DNA from: Affinibrenneria salicis
Lineage (GTDB): Bacteria; Pseudomonadota; Gammaproteobacteria; Enterobacterales; Enterobacteriaceae
Direction of reading: 5' to 3'
DNA length: 64,000 nucleotides
Assembly: GCF_008710095.1 (NCBI RefSeq)
Contig: NZ_VYKJ01000011.1
Location: 62,001-126,000, forward strand
This document shows, in pieces, positions 36,475 through 47,627 of this stretch. Each line of letters starts with the position of its first letter. Within the stretch, counting starts at the first letter, position 1. The translations under genes were made by a program, and so were the position numbers. A model generated the notes under the pieces. The model was not told the origin of the DNA and did no database searches. It saw nothing but the letters and a program-made list of their open reading frames with translations.

Positions 36475-36501
36475 AAAAAAAATCCCGCCTCAGTGGGCGG
36501 G
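36475..36501 (-). terminator. Terminator of putative small RNA 2
   Basis: 6-bp GC stem CCCGCC/GGCGGG with a 6-nt loop, extended by an A-T pair, then eight T on the minus strand. Confidence 0.85.
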
Positions 36502-36562
36502 AAAAACTCTCAGACAGGGATGGTTCTAACAACTTCGACAAGGGATGTAAGAACAATAACAG
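36475..36562 (-). ncRNA. Putative small RNA 2 (about 88 nt), paralogue of 33168-33253
   Basis: A TATACA -10 box (36569-36574) and an intrinsic terminator (CCCGCC-CACTGA-GGCGGG, eight T) bound this gene on the minus strand. It aligns with small RNA 1 through the promoter (TTACATCC, TTAACCTTACT, ACAGTTCTATACA), the G/U-rich CCCTTGTCGAAGTTGTTA and CCATCCCTGT, with divergence elsewhere. Twin RNAs under the same upstream signals recall OmrA/OmrB or PrrF1/PrrF2, but the sequence is not one I can name. Confidence 0.65.
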
Positions 36563-36705
36563 GCGAAATGTATAGAACTGTCCAGGCTAAGTAAGGTTAG
36601 TTAGTTGGATGTAAGAGGCGATGGGCGGCAGATACAAAATCCTGAGGGAGCATCATCGACGCGACAGGCGGGAAGAGAGGCCGTCCCGCGCTGTCAGCAA
36701 ACACA

Positions 36706-36725
36706 GGGGCATATCGATACGCCCC
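36706..36725 (-). terminator. Probable argG terminator
   Basis: GGGGC...GCCCC arms enclose a self-complementary ATATCGATAC-type centre, 17 nt after the argG stop; the following T-run is weak. Confidence 0.45.
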
Positions 36726-36741
36726 CGTCGCCTGCTAAAAA

Positions 36742-38813
<2,072 letters not shown>

Positions 38814-39248
38814 TTACCTCACCACCAGCACCGATGTTTTGGCATGGCGCACAATGGCCGCAGCGTTAGAGCCGAGCAGATAGGTCTTCACATTCGGCCG
38901 ACGCGAGCCAATAACGATCAAATCCGCCTCAATCTCTGCCGCCAGCGTTAGCACCTCATCCCTCGGCGTACCGAAGCTAACGCTGTACGACAGTTGTTCT
39001 GTCGGCAGGTCGATAGTATCGAGCCACTTCTTCAGCTTTTTATCCGCGTCCACCACCGCCTCATTCTCAAACTCCTTGATACCGAATGAATAAGCCGAAG
39101 CAAAAGCGGAGGCGTCCGGCAGCGCATGAAAAAGATGCACCTGCGCGCCGGAGAGTTTCGCCAGATCGACCGCATACGCCAGCGCATTGCCGGTAAGTTC
39201 TTCTTCGTTAAGATCAATCGGCACTAAAATGGTTTTATACATAGCCAT
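38814..39248 (-). CDS. Universal stress protein (UspF/UspG type)
   Basis: The 144-residue protein shows the UspA fold: MYKTILVPIDLNEEELTGNALAYAVDLAKLSGAQVHLFH at the start and the nucleotide-binding G-2x-G-9x-G(S/T) stretch in IVIGSRRPNVKTYLLGSNAAAIVRHAKTSVLVVR at the end, the ending typical of UspF and UspG. Such small Usp proteins are induced by stress and affect adhesion and motility in E. coli. No operon partner; a long dispersed repeat starts just upstream of it. Confidence 0.88.
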   Translation of the reverse strand: MAMYKTILVPIDLNEEELTGNALAYAVDLAKLSGAQVHLFHALPDASAFASAYSFGIKEFENEAVVDADKKLKKWLDTIDLPTEQLSYSVSFGTPRDEVLTLAAEIEADLIVIGSRRPNVKTYLLGSNAAAIVRHAKTSVLVVR

Positions 39249-39270
39249 AGCACATCCCCTTCCTCTCTAT

Positions 39271-39540
39271 TACCTTCATAGTTCAGGCTGCAGGTGCGTT
39301 GGCTTTGTTACTCGTCCCGCCCATGGGACTCGCCCCTGCAGGGCCGCCGCCAGCGGCGTTCAACTCTGCTGCCGGCAGATTTATCGCTCACCCCGGCCAC
39401 GTACTGCGGTAAGCGACCCGGGATTAATGGAAGACATCTTGTCTCTCGCCGAAGGTCAGCCGTTGACCGGACAAATTCGTTGCCGACGAATTTGTCGCGG
39501 CGTCGCCGCCTGCCCGCCCCTCGAATTATTTTGGGTATAT
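39271..39540 (+). repeat. Long dispersed repeat, TATACCC-end family, copy 1
   Basis: This ~270-bp segment is clearly homologous to 63200-63468 along its whole length (shared blocks include GCAGGGCCGCCGCCAGCGGC, AGTCAGCCGTTG-like and CGTTGCCGACGAATTTGTCG). Right end reads CTCGAATTATTTTGGGTATAT. No coding capacity. It lies upstream of the UspF-like gene. Confidence 0.75.
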
Positions 39541-39839
39541 TCCACCCGATTACAGCGCGCAAGAAAGCGACAAGCGTCCGACTTACCCGGAGCATGGCGA
39601 ACGTAACGAAAAATGACGAATCCGCCCGCAGCGGCCCGGCGGAAACCGGGTGATTGAGTGCAACCAGCGCCTCTGTAGCCCGCAATATGCAGAATATAAT
39701 CCATTGTATTAACAGGTTAGCTCATGTTTTATTATCAGACACCATTTTCAGCCGCGTTTATGAGAGCTGAGGCCGATTTCTGACCAGAGACGCCGGGCGA
39801 CCCGGGGAATACGCGAGCCGGCCGGCAGGATAGCGCCGG
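39541..39839. other. Intergenic stretch before the DcrB-like gene
   Basis: About 300 bp after the repeat; only short frames and no recognisable signal. Confidence 0.35.
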
Positions 39840-40490
39840 CTAACGCAGCACCAGCGTGGTTAAAATGCGATCAAGCAACGCGGCGTGCTCATCGCCGCGA
39901 CTGGCCGGCGTATTAATCTGTAGCGTCAGGACTTTCTTATGCCAGACCGTATACAGCAGCGTCGAGTCCACCATCTGTCCGTTTACCCGCAGTTCATTAT
40001 CCATACGCCGCACCGGCAGTTTGCCGACGTTGATCGACTGTTTCTGCAATTGCTTAATATGCTGATATTGGCTGCTCAGACCGGTGAAAATCTCATCGCC
40101 CAGCGCATCCAGTCCCTTGCTGTCATTTTTCAGCGTCTGGCCGGCGGCCGGCGCCACCAGAGAAAACACCACCAGCTGGCGCGACTGGCTGTTAATAAAC
40201 AGGTGCGTACTGTCGGCGCCGCTGTCCGGCGCGCCGCTTTGCGCCGTCTGGTCGGTGAAATTTTCCGACAAGGTAAAGGCGATCCGCCCTTTCTGTAACG
40301 TCACCTTATAGCCCGGCGGCGGTTCGGGCGCGGCCGGCTCTGGCGCGGCGGGCGGTTCGGCCGGCGGCGCGGCGACCTGCAGCGGCGGCTTGTCCGGCTG
40401 GGGCGCGGGTTTATCGGCCGGTTTATCACAGGCGCTCAGTGCGGAAAGAAGCAGCACGCCCACGCCGATGTTAAGTAATGTTTTGCGCAT
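39840..40490 (-). CDS. DcrB-like lipoprotein
   Basis: The 216-residue protein has a lipoprotein signal (MRKTLLNIGVGVLLLSALSAC, lipobox LSAC), a Pro/Ala/Glu-rich linker (residues ~22-60) and a globular domain resembling DcrB (KGRIAFTLSENFTDQT... LLDRILTTLVLR). E. coli DcrB is an inner-membrane-associated lipoprotein needed for phage C1/C6 DNA entry and linked to lipoprotein maturation. Asp after the Cys (C-D) would favour retention in the inner membrane. I chose the ATG at 40490; an upstream ATG at 40514 or 40523 is open. Confidence 0.72.
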   Translation of the reverse strand: MRKTLLNIGVGVLLLSALSACDKPADKPAPQPDKPPLQVAAPPAEPPAAPEPAAPEPPPGYKVTLQKGRIAFTLSENFTDQTAQSGAPDSGADSTHLFINSQSRQLVVFSLVAPAAGQTLKNDSKGLDALGDEIFTGLSSQYQHIKQLQKQSINVGKLPVRRMDNELRVNGQMVDSTLLYTVWHKKVLTLQINTPASRGDEHAALLDRILTTLVLR

Positions 40491-40774
40491 CTTTCTGGCC
40501 TTTTTAACAGACATAATCAACAAGGTCCTCTACTGGCCGGCGCGAACAGCGTGCTGTCCGTCGTGCCGCACAGCGTGGGCGCGACGCGGCCTGAATCGAG
40601 CCGACGGGGCGCAACCGGCCTCCGTCCGGGGGCCTCCGACCTATTCTAACCAACCCTTAGCGGGCAGCCAGCGGATTCGTCCCGATTTAACCCGAACCTG
40701 TCCCGATCTGGCCTTTTTGCGCCTGATGAAATCACGCATCATCATCCCATCAACCGACCGGCAGGAGGTCAAAC

Positions 40775-41791
40775 ATGTCCCACAGCGCATTATTAATCAT
40801 TGACGTACAGCACTCTTTTTTACACCGCCCCTTCTGGCGGGAGGACGATGTGCCGGCCTTTCAACAGGCGTTGACCCGCCTGATTAACGGCTGTCGGCAG
40901 CGCGGCGTCGCGCTGGTCGATGTGTTTCACGTCGCCGCCGGCCCGTTCGCGCTGGACTCCGGCTACGTGACTCGCCTGCCATTTCTGACCCATCGGTCGG
41001 ACGTGGTGGTTCACAAACGGGTGCACAACGCGCTGACGGATTCCGGCCTGGAGCAGTGGCTGCGCGCGAAGGACATCGATCATCTGATCATCGCCGGCAT
41101 GCGCACCGAACAGTGCTGCGAAACCACCGCCCGCGTGGCTTCCGATCTCGGCTATCGGGTCACCTTCGTCACCGAGGCCACGCTGACGTTCCCGATGACC
41201 TATCAGAACATCACGCTGACCCCGGAGCAGCTTAAACACCGGACGGAGACCGTATTGGTCGACCGTTTCGCTACGCTGGCCAGCGTGGATGAATGTCTGG
41301 CGCAGTGCGACAGCGCCCCGCGTCGGCAAACGCCGTCGCCGGCTCGCTTCGTCGGCCAACCCTGGCTGCCTCGCCCGATCGACGCGGCGGGCGTGACCTC
41401 ACTCAATGACTGGCGGCTAAAACGCTATACGATTCGCTACCGCCGCGCGGCACAGGCCGTTGATTTCAGCGCGGCCTGGACGATGGCCGCCGCCATCCTG
41501 CCCACGCCGGCGCAAACCGGAGCGCGGCCGGGCGTCGGCTGGGTCATCGAACACCAGGGTAAAAACGCCGACTATCTGGTGCTGGGCTGGTGGGACAATG
41601 CCAACGAACTGCGCACGCGCGTATGGGTCACGGACCACGGCCAGTGGCGCGCCGCGCGCGATGAGTCGTTTTGCGTATGGGATCTGCAGGTTATCGCCTT
41701 TGAACGGGATGCCTTCGTCAGCCATATGCTGCAGAATACGCCAGACCCCGAGCGCTATCTGGCGCGGCAGTTAACGATATGTGCGGATTAG
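40775..41791 (+). CDS. Isochorismatase-like cysteine hydrolase fused to a C-terminal domain
   Basis: Residues ~1-175 form a cysteine hydrolase domain: ALLIIDVQHSFL with Asp10, then VHKRVHNALTDSGLEQWLRAKDIDHLIIAGMRTEQCCETTARVASDLGY with the catalytic Cys. Residues ~200-338 form a separate domain, SLNDWRLKRYTIRYRRAA...YLVLGWWDNANELRTRVWV, that I do not recognise. Typical isochorismatase-like enzymes are ~180-220 residues, so this is a fusion. Its 3' end overlaps or abuts an AraC/DJ-1 regulator, its likely controller. Substrate unknown (nicotinamide-like or other amide). Confidence 0.82.
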   Translation: MSHSALLIIDVQHSFLHRPFWREDDVPAFQQALTRLINGCRQRGVALVDVFHVAAGPFALDSGYVTRLPFLTHRSDVVVHKRVHNALTDSGLEQWLRAKDIDHLIIAGMRTEQCCETTARVASDLGYRVTFVTEATLTFPMTYQNITLTPEQLKHRTETVLVDRFATLASVDECLAQCDSAPRRQTPSPARFVGQPWLPRPIDAAGVTSLNDWRLKRYTIRYRRAAQAVDFSAAWTMAAAILPTPAQTGARPGVGWVIEHQGKNADYLVLGWWDNANELRTRVWVTDHGQWRAARDESFCVWDLQVIAFERDAFVSHMLQNTPDPERYLARQLTICAD

Positions 41792-41802
41792 GTGAGACGG
41801 TA

Positions 41803-42732
41803 ATGAAACGAGATGTCTGGTTTCTGATGTTGCCTGGCGTCATGGCGCTGGACATCGCCGGGCCGGCGGAGGCGCTGCGGTTGACGCGGCAGTTTGCGCT
41901 GCACTATATCAGCCCGGAGCCGGAAGTGCTGTGCTCCACCGGGATGACCCTCAGCCAGTTGCAGCCGCTGCCGGCTCAACTGCCCGCCGGCAGCATTGTA
42001 CTGGTTCCGGGCGTGATGGATTCCAGTCACGACTTCTCGACGGCGCCGGCGGTACAGGCCCGCCGTTGGCTGCAGCAATTAAAGGGCGAGATAGAACGCC
42101 GGACGCTGACGCTGGTTTGCATCTGCTCCGGCGCGCTGCTGGCCGCGCAAGCCACGCTGCTGGACGGCTATCAGTGCACCACGCACCACAGCATCCTGCC
42201 GCATCTGGTGCGCCAGGCGCCGCTGGCGCGGGTCAGGGAGAATCGCATTTTTGTTGAGGATCGCAGCGTTTACACCAGCGCCGGCATTACGGCGGGCATC
42301 GACCTGACGCTGCATCTCATCCACCATTTTCTCGATGCCAGGCAGGCGCTGGACGTGGCGCGCGACATGCTGGTTTACTTCCGGCGCGCCGGCAACGACG
42401 CCCAGCTTTCGCCCTGGCTGCGCTTTCGCAACCACCTGCATCCGGTGATTCACCGGGCGCAGGATATTCTCTGCGCAGAGCCGGAAACCGCCTGGTCGTT
42501 AACGGACCTGGCCGATCGGGTGCATGTCAGCAGCCGCCACCTCAGCCGCCTGTTCCGCGAACAGCTGGGCATTAGCGTGCGGGAATACCATGAACAGCTG
42601 CGCGTAACCGTCGCGCATCAGCGCCTGAGTCAGGGCATGGGCCAGGAAAAAGCCGCGCTGATGGCCGGCTTTTCCTCGGCGCGCCAGTTGCGGCGCGCGC
42701 AATCTCGCCAGTCGGCCGCCGACTCCGCCTGA
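41803..42732 (+). CDS. AraC-family regulator with DJ-1/PfpI domain (FtrA/GlxA-like)
   Basis: The ~309-residue protein has an N-terminal DJ-1/PfpI-like amidotransferase domain (VWFLMLPGVMALDIAGPAEALRL... LTLVCICSGALLAAQATLLDG with the Cys elbow) and a C-terminal AraC HTH (SLTDLADRVHVSSRHLSRLFREQLGISVREYHEQLRV). Start chosen at 41803, preceded by GGTGAG; an ATG at 41779 overlaps the hydrolase end. This regulator type often controls a neighbouring amide or isochorismatase-like hydrolase, which fits here. Confidence 0.87.
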   Translation: MKRDVWFLMLPGVMALDIAGPAEALRLTRQFALHYISPEPEVLCSTGMTLSQLQPLPAQLPAGSIVLVPGVMDSSHDFSTAPAVQARRWLQQLKGEIERRTLTLVCICSGALLAAQATLLDGYQCTTHHSILPHLVRQAPLARVRENRIFVEDRSVYTSAGITAGIDLTLHLIHHFLDARQALDVARDMLVYFRRAGNDAQLSPWLRFRNHLHPVIHRAQDILCAEPETAWSLTDLADRVHVSSRHLSRLFREQLGISVREYHEQLRVTVAHQRLSQGMGQEKAALMAGFSSARQLRRAQSRQSAADSA

Positions 42733-42743
42733 ACGCCGACGGC

Positions 42744-43745
42744 TCAACAAACCAGCCGGCGGGTATCCAGCCGTTGCAACCCCAGCGACAGCAGCAGGCT
42801 GCCGGCCAGCGCCAGCGCAAACACGTAGAAAATATCCAGCACCGGATGCGCGGTAATGCTCAGTCCGTGCGTGCGGATAAAATGAATGATCAAGGCGTGC
42901 AGGCCGTAAATCGCCAGCGAATGACGCGCAATCAACGCCAGTCCCGGCAGCGGGCGACGATTCAGGTAATATTTAAACAACACCAGCAGACTAACCGCGG
43001 CGAAAAACACCAGCGGGCCGCAGTAAATATAAAAGGTCTGGGCAAAGTCGCCGTTGACCAGCGTCTGATGGCGGGTGCCGAGCGCAATCAGTATCACGCA
43101 GACAATAAACAGGCCGGCAGCCAGCGCGCCGGTCGCCCGGTGGCGAAACTCCAGCATCCCCAGCGCCCGCCCCAGCACGGCATACAGCAGATAGTAAAAA
43201 GTATCGCCATAGATATAAAGGTTCACCGGCAGCAATTTCACCCCGCCGAACGACGCCTCGCTGGTGTTTGGGTTGGCGATCAACGCCAGCACAACCATCG
43301 GCAGCAGCAGGGCGCGCCCGGCCACCGGCCTGACGCGCACCAGCGGCGACAGCAGATAAATCACCGCGATGGCATAAAAAAACCACAGATGGTAAAAAAC
43401 CGGCTTCTGCAGTATATAACGCAGCGCGTTCAGCGCATTGATCGGCGTGAGAAGCGCGATATATATCAGCGCCGCCAGGCTATAAAAGACGATGCAAAGC
43501 CCAATGCGAATAAAATGTTTTTTCTGCGCCTGACGCTCGCCAAAGAATAAATAGCCCGAGATCATAAAAAAAAGCGGCACGCAAACGCGCGACGCCGAAT
43601 TCAGAACGTTGGCGACTTCCCAGTACAATTGCCCTGAACCGGGCGCGCCGCCGGAGGTAATGTACCAGGTCGTGGCGTGGATCATTACCACCATCAGGCA
43701 GGCGACGGCCCGTAAATTATCCACCCAGCCAATCTTGTCGCTCAT
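42744..43745 (-). CDS. wecH: O-acetyltransferase WecH
   Basis: The 333-residue integral membrane acyltransferase (acyltransferase 3 family) begins IGWVDNLRAVACLMVVMIHATTWY with the catalytic-type His, then NVLNSASRVCVPLFFMISGYLFFGER, KPVFYHLWFFYAIAVIYLLSPL and ARHSLAIYGLHALIIHFIRTHG. The match to E. coli WecH is strong along the length. WecH adds O-acetyl groups to enterobacterial common antigen. Convergent with the AraC gene, 11 bp apart. Confidence 0.92.
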   Translation of the reverse strand: MSDKIGWVDNLRAVACLMVVMIHATTWYITSGGAPGSGQLYWEVANVLNSASRVCVPLFFMISGYLFFGERQAQKKHFIRIGLCIVFYSLAALIYIALLTPINALNALRYILQKPVFYHLWFFYAIAVIYLLSPLVRVRPVAGRALLLPMVVLALIANPNTSEASFGGVKLLPVNLYIYGDTFYYLLYAVLGRALGMLEFRHRATGALAAGLFIVCVILIALGTRHQTLVNGDFAQTFYIYCGPLVFFAAVSLLVLFKYYLNRRPLPGLALIARHSLAIYGLHALIIHFIRTHGLSITAHPVLDIFYVFALALAGSLLLSLGLQRLDTRRLVC

Positions 43746-43945
43746 GCCGTTCCCCCGCCTACCCGTCTCAGGTCACTGAACAGCAGAGTATACTCAATCG
43801 CGCTCTGCTGTGGGGGGCTATGCGGCCACTGCGCTAAGCGGCATGGCCAGCGCATACATATGCCCCGGCGCGATGGCGCAATCCCGGCCGGGCGCCAGAG
43901 AGCACGGGACGGCGCCCGGCGAAGATAGCCGCGACGCCGGCGTGA

Positions 43946-44305
43946 TTACTTTCCGTGCCGCTTCAGCCAGGCCTGCATTTGATCGATTTCCGGCTGCTGC
44001 GCTTTAATGATCTCTTCCGCCAGTTTGCGCAGCTCGGGGTCCTTGCCGTACTGCAGCTCGGTTTTCGCCATATCGATCGCACCCTGATGATGAGCGATCA
44101 TCCCGCGGGCGAACGCCACGTCAGGATCGCTGGACTGTATCCCCTCCTGCATCTGAGTATGCATCTCGTTCATACCCTGCATATAAGACTGCTGCGATTC
44201 AGTCGTATTGTTCATCTGGTGCCCGCTATGGGCGCTGTCAGCCGCAAATGCCGCCGGCGGAGCCAGCAGAACGCCGACTATCAATAAACTGAATTTATTC
44301 ATCAT
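43946..44305 (-). CDS. Periplasmic DUF305 (CopM-like) protein
   Basis: The 119-residue protein has a signal peptide ([22 protein letters not shown]), a His/Met-rich segment ([12 protein letters not shown]...[14 protein letters not shown]) and the DUF305 motif [46 protein letters not shown]. Some members (CopM) bind copper in the periplasm. Two tandem ATGs (44305, 44302) are possible starts. Its promoter carries a CueR-type operator, which ties it to copper response here. Confidence 0.85.
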   Translation of the reverse strand: MMNKFSLLIVGVLLAPPAAFAADSAHSGHQMNNTTESQQSYMQGMNEMHTQMQEGIQSSDPDVAFARGMIAHHQGAIDMAKTELQYGKDPELRKLAEEIIKAQQPEIDQMQAWLKRHGK

Positions 44306-44343
44306 CTCATACCCTCTTTCAGACCGTTTGAATAACAGCATAA

Positions 44344-44374
44344 AAGATAGGCCTTCCCCTAAGGGGAAGGTCAA
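44344..44374 (-). promoter_or_regulatory. CueR-type promoter upstream of the DUF305 gene
   Basis: On the minus strand TTGACC and TATCTT are separated by 19 bp, and CCTTCCCCTTAGGGGAAGG forms a perfect 8+3+8 dyad between them. The layout and the TTGACCTTCCCCTT start match CueR sites such as copA. Copper induction is predicted. Confidence 0.8.
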
Positions 44375-44568
44375 GGCGCCGGACGAAAAAACCCAACCGG
44401 CGGACAAGCCGGCGGAGAACGGACGGGGCGTCGAGACTGAGAGCCAGACGCCCCCTGCAAAGTTCTTTATCAGGGAGCGAGCGACGAGAGCGCGAGCCGC
44501 CGCCGGAGCGTCCCTCGCTGCGGCAGGCCCGCGTATCTCGGTTATCGGCGACGTTATCAGCAACCTCA

Positions 44569-44587
44569 GGGGCCTGACGGCCCCTTG
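44569..44587 (-). terminator. Probable aldB terminator
   Basis: GGGGCC-TGAC-GGCCCC hairpin 13 nt past the aldB stop; only a weak T-run on the minus strand. Confidence 0.5.
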
Positions 44588-44599
44588 TAAATAATGGCG

Positions 44600-46138
44600 T
44601 TAAAACAGACCCAGCGGCTTATCCGAATAGCTGACCAGCAAACATTTAGTCTGCTGATAATGCTCCAGCATCATCTTGTGGTTTTCACGGCCGATACCGG
44701 ACTGCTTATAGCCGCCGAAAGCCGCATGCGCCGGATAGGCATGATAGCAGTTGGTCCAGACGCGACCGGCCTGAATACCGCGCCCCATGCGGTAAGCCAC
44801 GTTGCCGTTACGGCTCCAGACGCCGGCGCCCAGCCCGTAAGCCGTATCATTAGCAATCTCAAGCGCGTCATCCATATCTTTAAAGGTCGTGACCGCCAGC
44901 ACCGGGCCGAAAATTTCCTCCTGAAAGACGCGCATACTGTTTTTACCGAACAGGATCGTCGGCTCAAGGTAATAGCCGCTGGCCAGATCGCCGGACAGCA
45001 CCTTACGCCGACCGCCGGTCAGAACCCGCGCCCCTTCCTGCTTGCCGATATTGATATAGTTCAGGATGGTTTCCAGCTGATTAGCCGACACCTGGGCGCC
45101 CATCATCGTCTGGTTGTCCAGCGGATTGCCGACGCGAATAGATTCGACCCGCTTGATCGCCCGCTCCATAAAGCGCTCATAGATAGACTCCTGCACCAGC
45201 GCGCGGCTCGGACAGGTGCACACCTCGCCCTGATTAAAGGCGAACAGGGTGAACCCTTCCAGCACCTTATCGAAGAAGGTATCTTCCTTGTCCATAACGT
45301 CGGCAAAAAAGATGTTGGGTGATTTGCCGCCCAGTTCCAGGGTCACCGGAATAACGTTACGCGCGGCATAACCCATAATTTGCTGGCCGACTTCGGTGGA
45401 ACCGGTAAAGGCGACTTTGGCGATGCGCGGCGAGGTGGCCAGGTATTCGCCGATCTCGCTGCCGGCGCCGTTAACCACATTCACCACGCCTGGCGGCAGC
45501 AGATCCTGAATCAGCTCCATCATCATCAGCACCGAAAGCGGGGTCAGCTTCGCCGGTTTCAGCACGATGCAGTTGCCGGCCGCCAACGCCGGCGCCAGCT
45601 TCCAGCAGGCCATCAGCAGCGGGAAATTCCATGGAATAATCTGCCCGACCACGCCCAGCGGTTCATGGAAATGGTAGGCGACGGTATCGCCGTCAATCTC
45701 GCTGATCCCCCCTTCCTGCGCGCGGATGCAGGCGGCGAAGTAGCGGAAGTGATCGATGGCCAGCGGCACATCGGCCCCGCTGGTCTCGCGAATGGGTTTG
45801 CCGTTGTCCAGGGTTTCCGCCTGCGCCAGCAGATTGATATTCTGCTCCAGCCGATCGGCGATGCGGTTGATAACCTGCGCCCTCTGCTGCGCCGACAGCC
45901 CGCCCCACGACGCCTTCGCCTTGTGCGCGGCGTCCAGCGCGAGATCCACATCCGGTAAACCCGAACTGGCGACCTCGCATAACGCCTGACCGGTGACGGG
46001 CGTCAGATTGACGTAGTATTCGCCGCCGACAGGCGGAATCCACTCTCCGCCGATAAAGTTGTCATAACGTTTTTTAACATTAAGCGAATGTTCAAATGCG
46101 CCGGACGCTGCCCGGGATTTCTCAGGATGTTGGGCCAT
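44600..46138 (-). CDS. aldB: Aldehyde dehydrogenase B
   Basis: The 512-residue NAD(P)+-dependent aldehyde dehydrogenase has the same length as E. coli AldB and matches it closely: [39 protein letters not shown], the catalytic Glu in [14 protein letters not shown], the catalytic Cys in [23 protein letters not shown], and the ending [18 protein letters not shown]. It oxidises acetaldehyde and other aldehydes in stationary phase. Monocistronic, divergent from fdhD. Confidence 0.94.
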   Translation of the reverse strand: MAQHPEKSRAASGAFEHSLNVKKRYDNFIGGEWIPPVGGEYYVNLTPVTGQALCEVASSGLPDVDLALDAAHKAKASWGGLSAQQRAQVINRIADRLEQNINLLAQAETLDNGKPIRETSGADVPLAIDHFRYFAACIRAQEGGISEIDGDTVAYHFHEPLGVVGQIIPWNFPLLMACWKLAPALAAGNCIVLKPAKLTPLSVLMMMELIQDLLPPGVVNVVNGAGSEIGEYLATSPRIAKVAFTGSTEVGQQIMGYAARNVIPVTLELGGKSPNIFFADVMDKEDTFFDKVLEGFTLFAFNQGEVCTCPSRALVQESIYERFMERAIKRVESIRVGNPLDNQTMMGAQVSANQLETILNYINIGKQEGARVLTGGRRKVLSGDLASGYYLEPTILFGKNSMRVFQEEIFGPVLAVTTFKDMDDALEIANDTAYGLGAGVWSRNGNVAYRMGRGIQAGRVWTNCYHAYPAHAAFGGYKQSGIGRENHKMMLEHYQQTKCLLVSYSDKPLGLF

Positions 46139-46457
46139 TTCTGTCTCCTTTTCGCTGAACGATTGCGCGGCCGACAGGCCGCAGGAAAAACAGCGTTAAA
46201 TGTCAGGACATCAAAAGCGGGACGACTCAGAAAGTGACTCTGCTTACAGGGTAGACGTCGACTGGGGTTTACGACAGGATAATAAACAGACAAGTTGCAA
46301 CTCTTCGAGTCACCGCACAATTTATCGTTCAGGCAGGGATCGCTAAGCCTGCGCCGAGCGAAAACACGCGCGCTTTCACGATAAACATTCGCATCGGATC
46401 GCCGGCGGTGGAATAATCACAGCTCCGGTTTTAGGGTGATTTACAGATGGTGTTACG

Positions 46458-47306
46458 GTGAAAGAAACGGATCCACAGCCAGGGGATGTCAGGGAAAATA
46501 GCGCGCCCGTCGGCGCTTGTCAGCGGCGCGTACGTCGCCAGGATCCTCTGGCGCCCGCAGAGGCGGACTGGCTGGCGGAAGAAGTGCCGGTAGCGCTGGT
46601 ATACAACGGTATTTCGCACGTCGTCATGATGGCGACGCCAAAAGATCTCGAGGACTTCGCGCTGGGCTTTTCCCTGTCGGAAGGCATTATTCAGTCGGCG
46701 CAGGATATTTATGGCATTGACGTTCAGCCGGTCTGCAACGGCATTGAAGTGCAGATTGAGCTGTCCAGCCGCCGGTTTAGCGGCCTGAAAGCGCGGCGGC
46801 GCGCCATGGAAGGGCGCACCGGCTGCGGGGTATGCGGCGTGGAACAGCTGGCGGAAATCGGCAAACCGATCGCCCCGCTGCCCTTTACTCAATCCTTCGA
46901 TTTGCTTCAGCTGGCGGAGGCGTTACAACAACTGAAGCAAGTGCAGGTCGTCGGCCAGCTTACCGGCAGCACTCACGCGGCCGCCTGGGTTGCGCCCCAG
47001 GGCGGGCTGACGGGCGGGTGCGAGGACGTCGGGCGCCACGTTGCGCTGGATAAACTGCTGGGCCTGCGGGCCAGGCGCAAATGGCAACAGGGCGCGGTTC
47101 TGGTTTCCAGCCGCGCCAGCTATGAGATGGTGCAAAAATCCGCCATGTGCGGCGTGGAAATCCTGTTCGCCGTTTCCGCGGCCACTTCGCTGGCGATTGA
47201 AGTGGCCGAACGCTGCAACCTGACGCTGGTCGGCTTCTGCCGACCCGGCCGCGCCACCATCTATACCCACCCGTCGCGTCTGCAGCGGCCGGCGGACCGG
47301 GCCTGA
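46458..47306 (+). CDS. fdhD: Formate dehydrogenase accessory sulfurtransferase FdhD
   Basis: FdhD passes sulfur from IscS to the molybdenum cofactor of formate dehydrogenases. The 282-residue protein shows [37 protein letters not shown], the CGVCG motif with the essential cysteines in [13 protein letters not shown] (~residue 120), and [30 protein letters not shown]. The start is a GTG at 46458; GATGGTG upstream offers only a weak ribosome site. An 8-bp hairpin (GCCTGACG-TCGG-CGTCAGGC, 47301-47320) overlaps the stop. Confidence 0.93.
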   Translation: MKETDPQPGDVRENSAPVGACQRRVRRQDPLAPAEADWLAEEVPVALVYNGISHVVMMATPKDLEDFALGFSLSEGIIQSAQDIYGIDVQPVCNGIEVQIELSSRRFSGLKARRRAMEGRTGCGVCGVEQLAEIGKPIAPLPFTQSFDLLQLAEALQQLKQVQVVGQLTGSTHAAAWVAPQGGLTGGCEDVGRHVALDKLLGLRARRKWQQGAVLVSSRASYEMVQKSAMCGVEILFAVSAATSLAIEVAERCNLTLVGFCRPGRATIYTHPSRLQRPADRA

Positions 47307-47533
47307 CGTCGGCGTCAGGCGGGCCGGGCGGAAAACCGCTACACTCTACTGAGTCAACGTCCGACGGCGCAGACGAACGGACGCTGCGCATCATCCGGCA
47401 CATGCAGCGCCCGCGTCGGCGGGCGCTAAGCCGCGGCGCGCCTTAGATCGATTTCGTCCATCAACGACACATACAGGCATAATGCGCGCCTTTACTGGCC
47501 GCCGGCACGCACGGTCAACCACATTAAGTCCTC

Positions 47534-47552
47534 AATAATCATTTTCAATATC
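47534..47552. promoter_or_regulatory. Fur-box-like site upstream of sodA
   Basis: AATAATCATTTTCAATATC, 76 nt before the sodA start, resembles the 19-bp Fur box in spacing of its NAT(A/T)AT hexamers. Iron control of sodA by Fur is established in E. coli. Confidence 0.5.
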
Positions 47553-47627
47553 ATTTAATTAACTATAATGATCTGAATGATTACGCGGTACTAACAAACC
47601 GCACCACTACAACTGGAGATGATGAAC

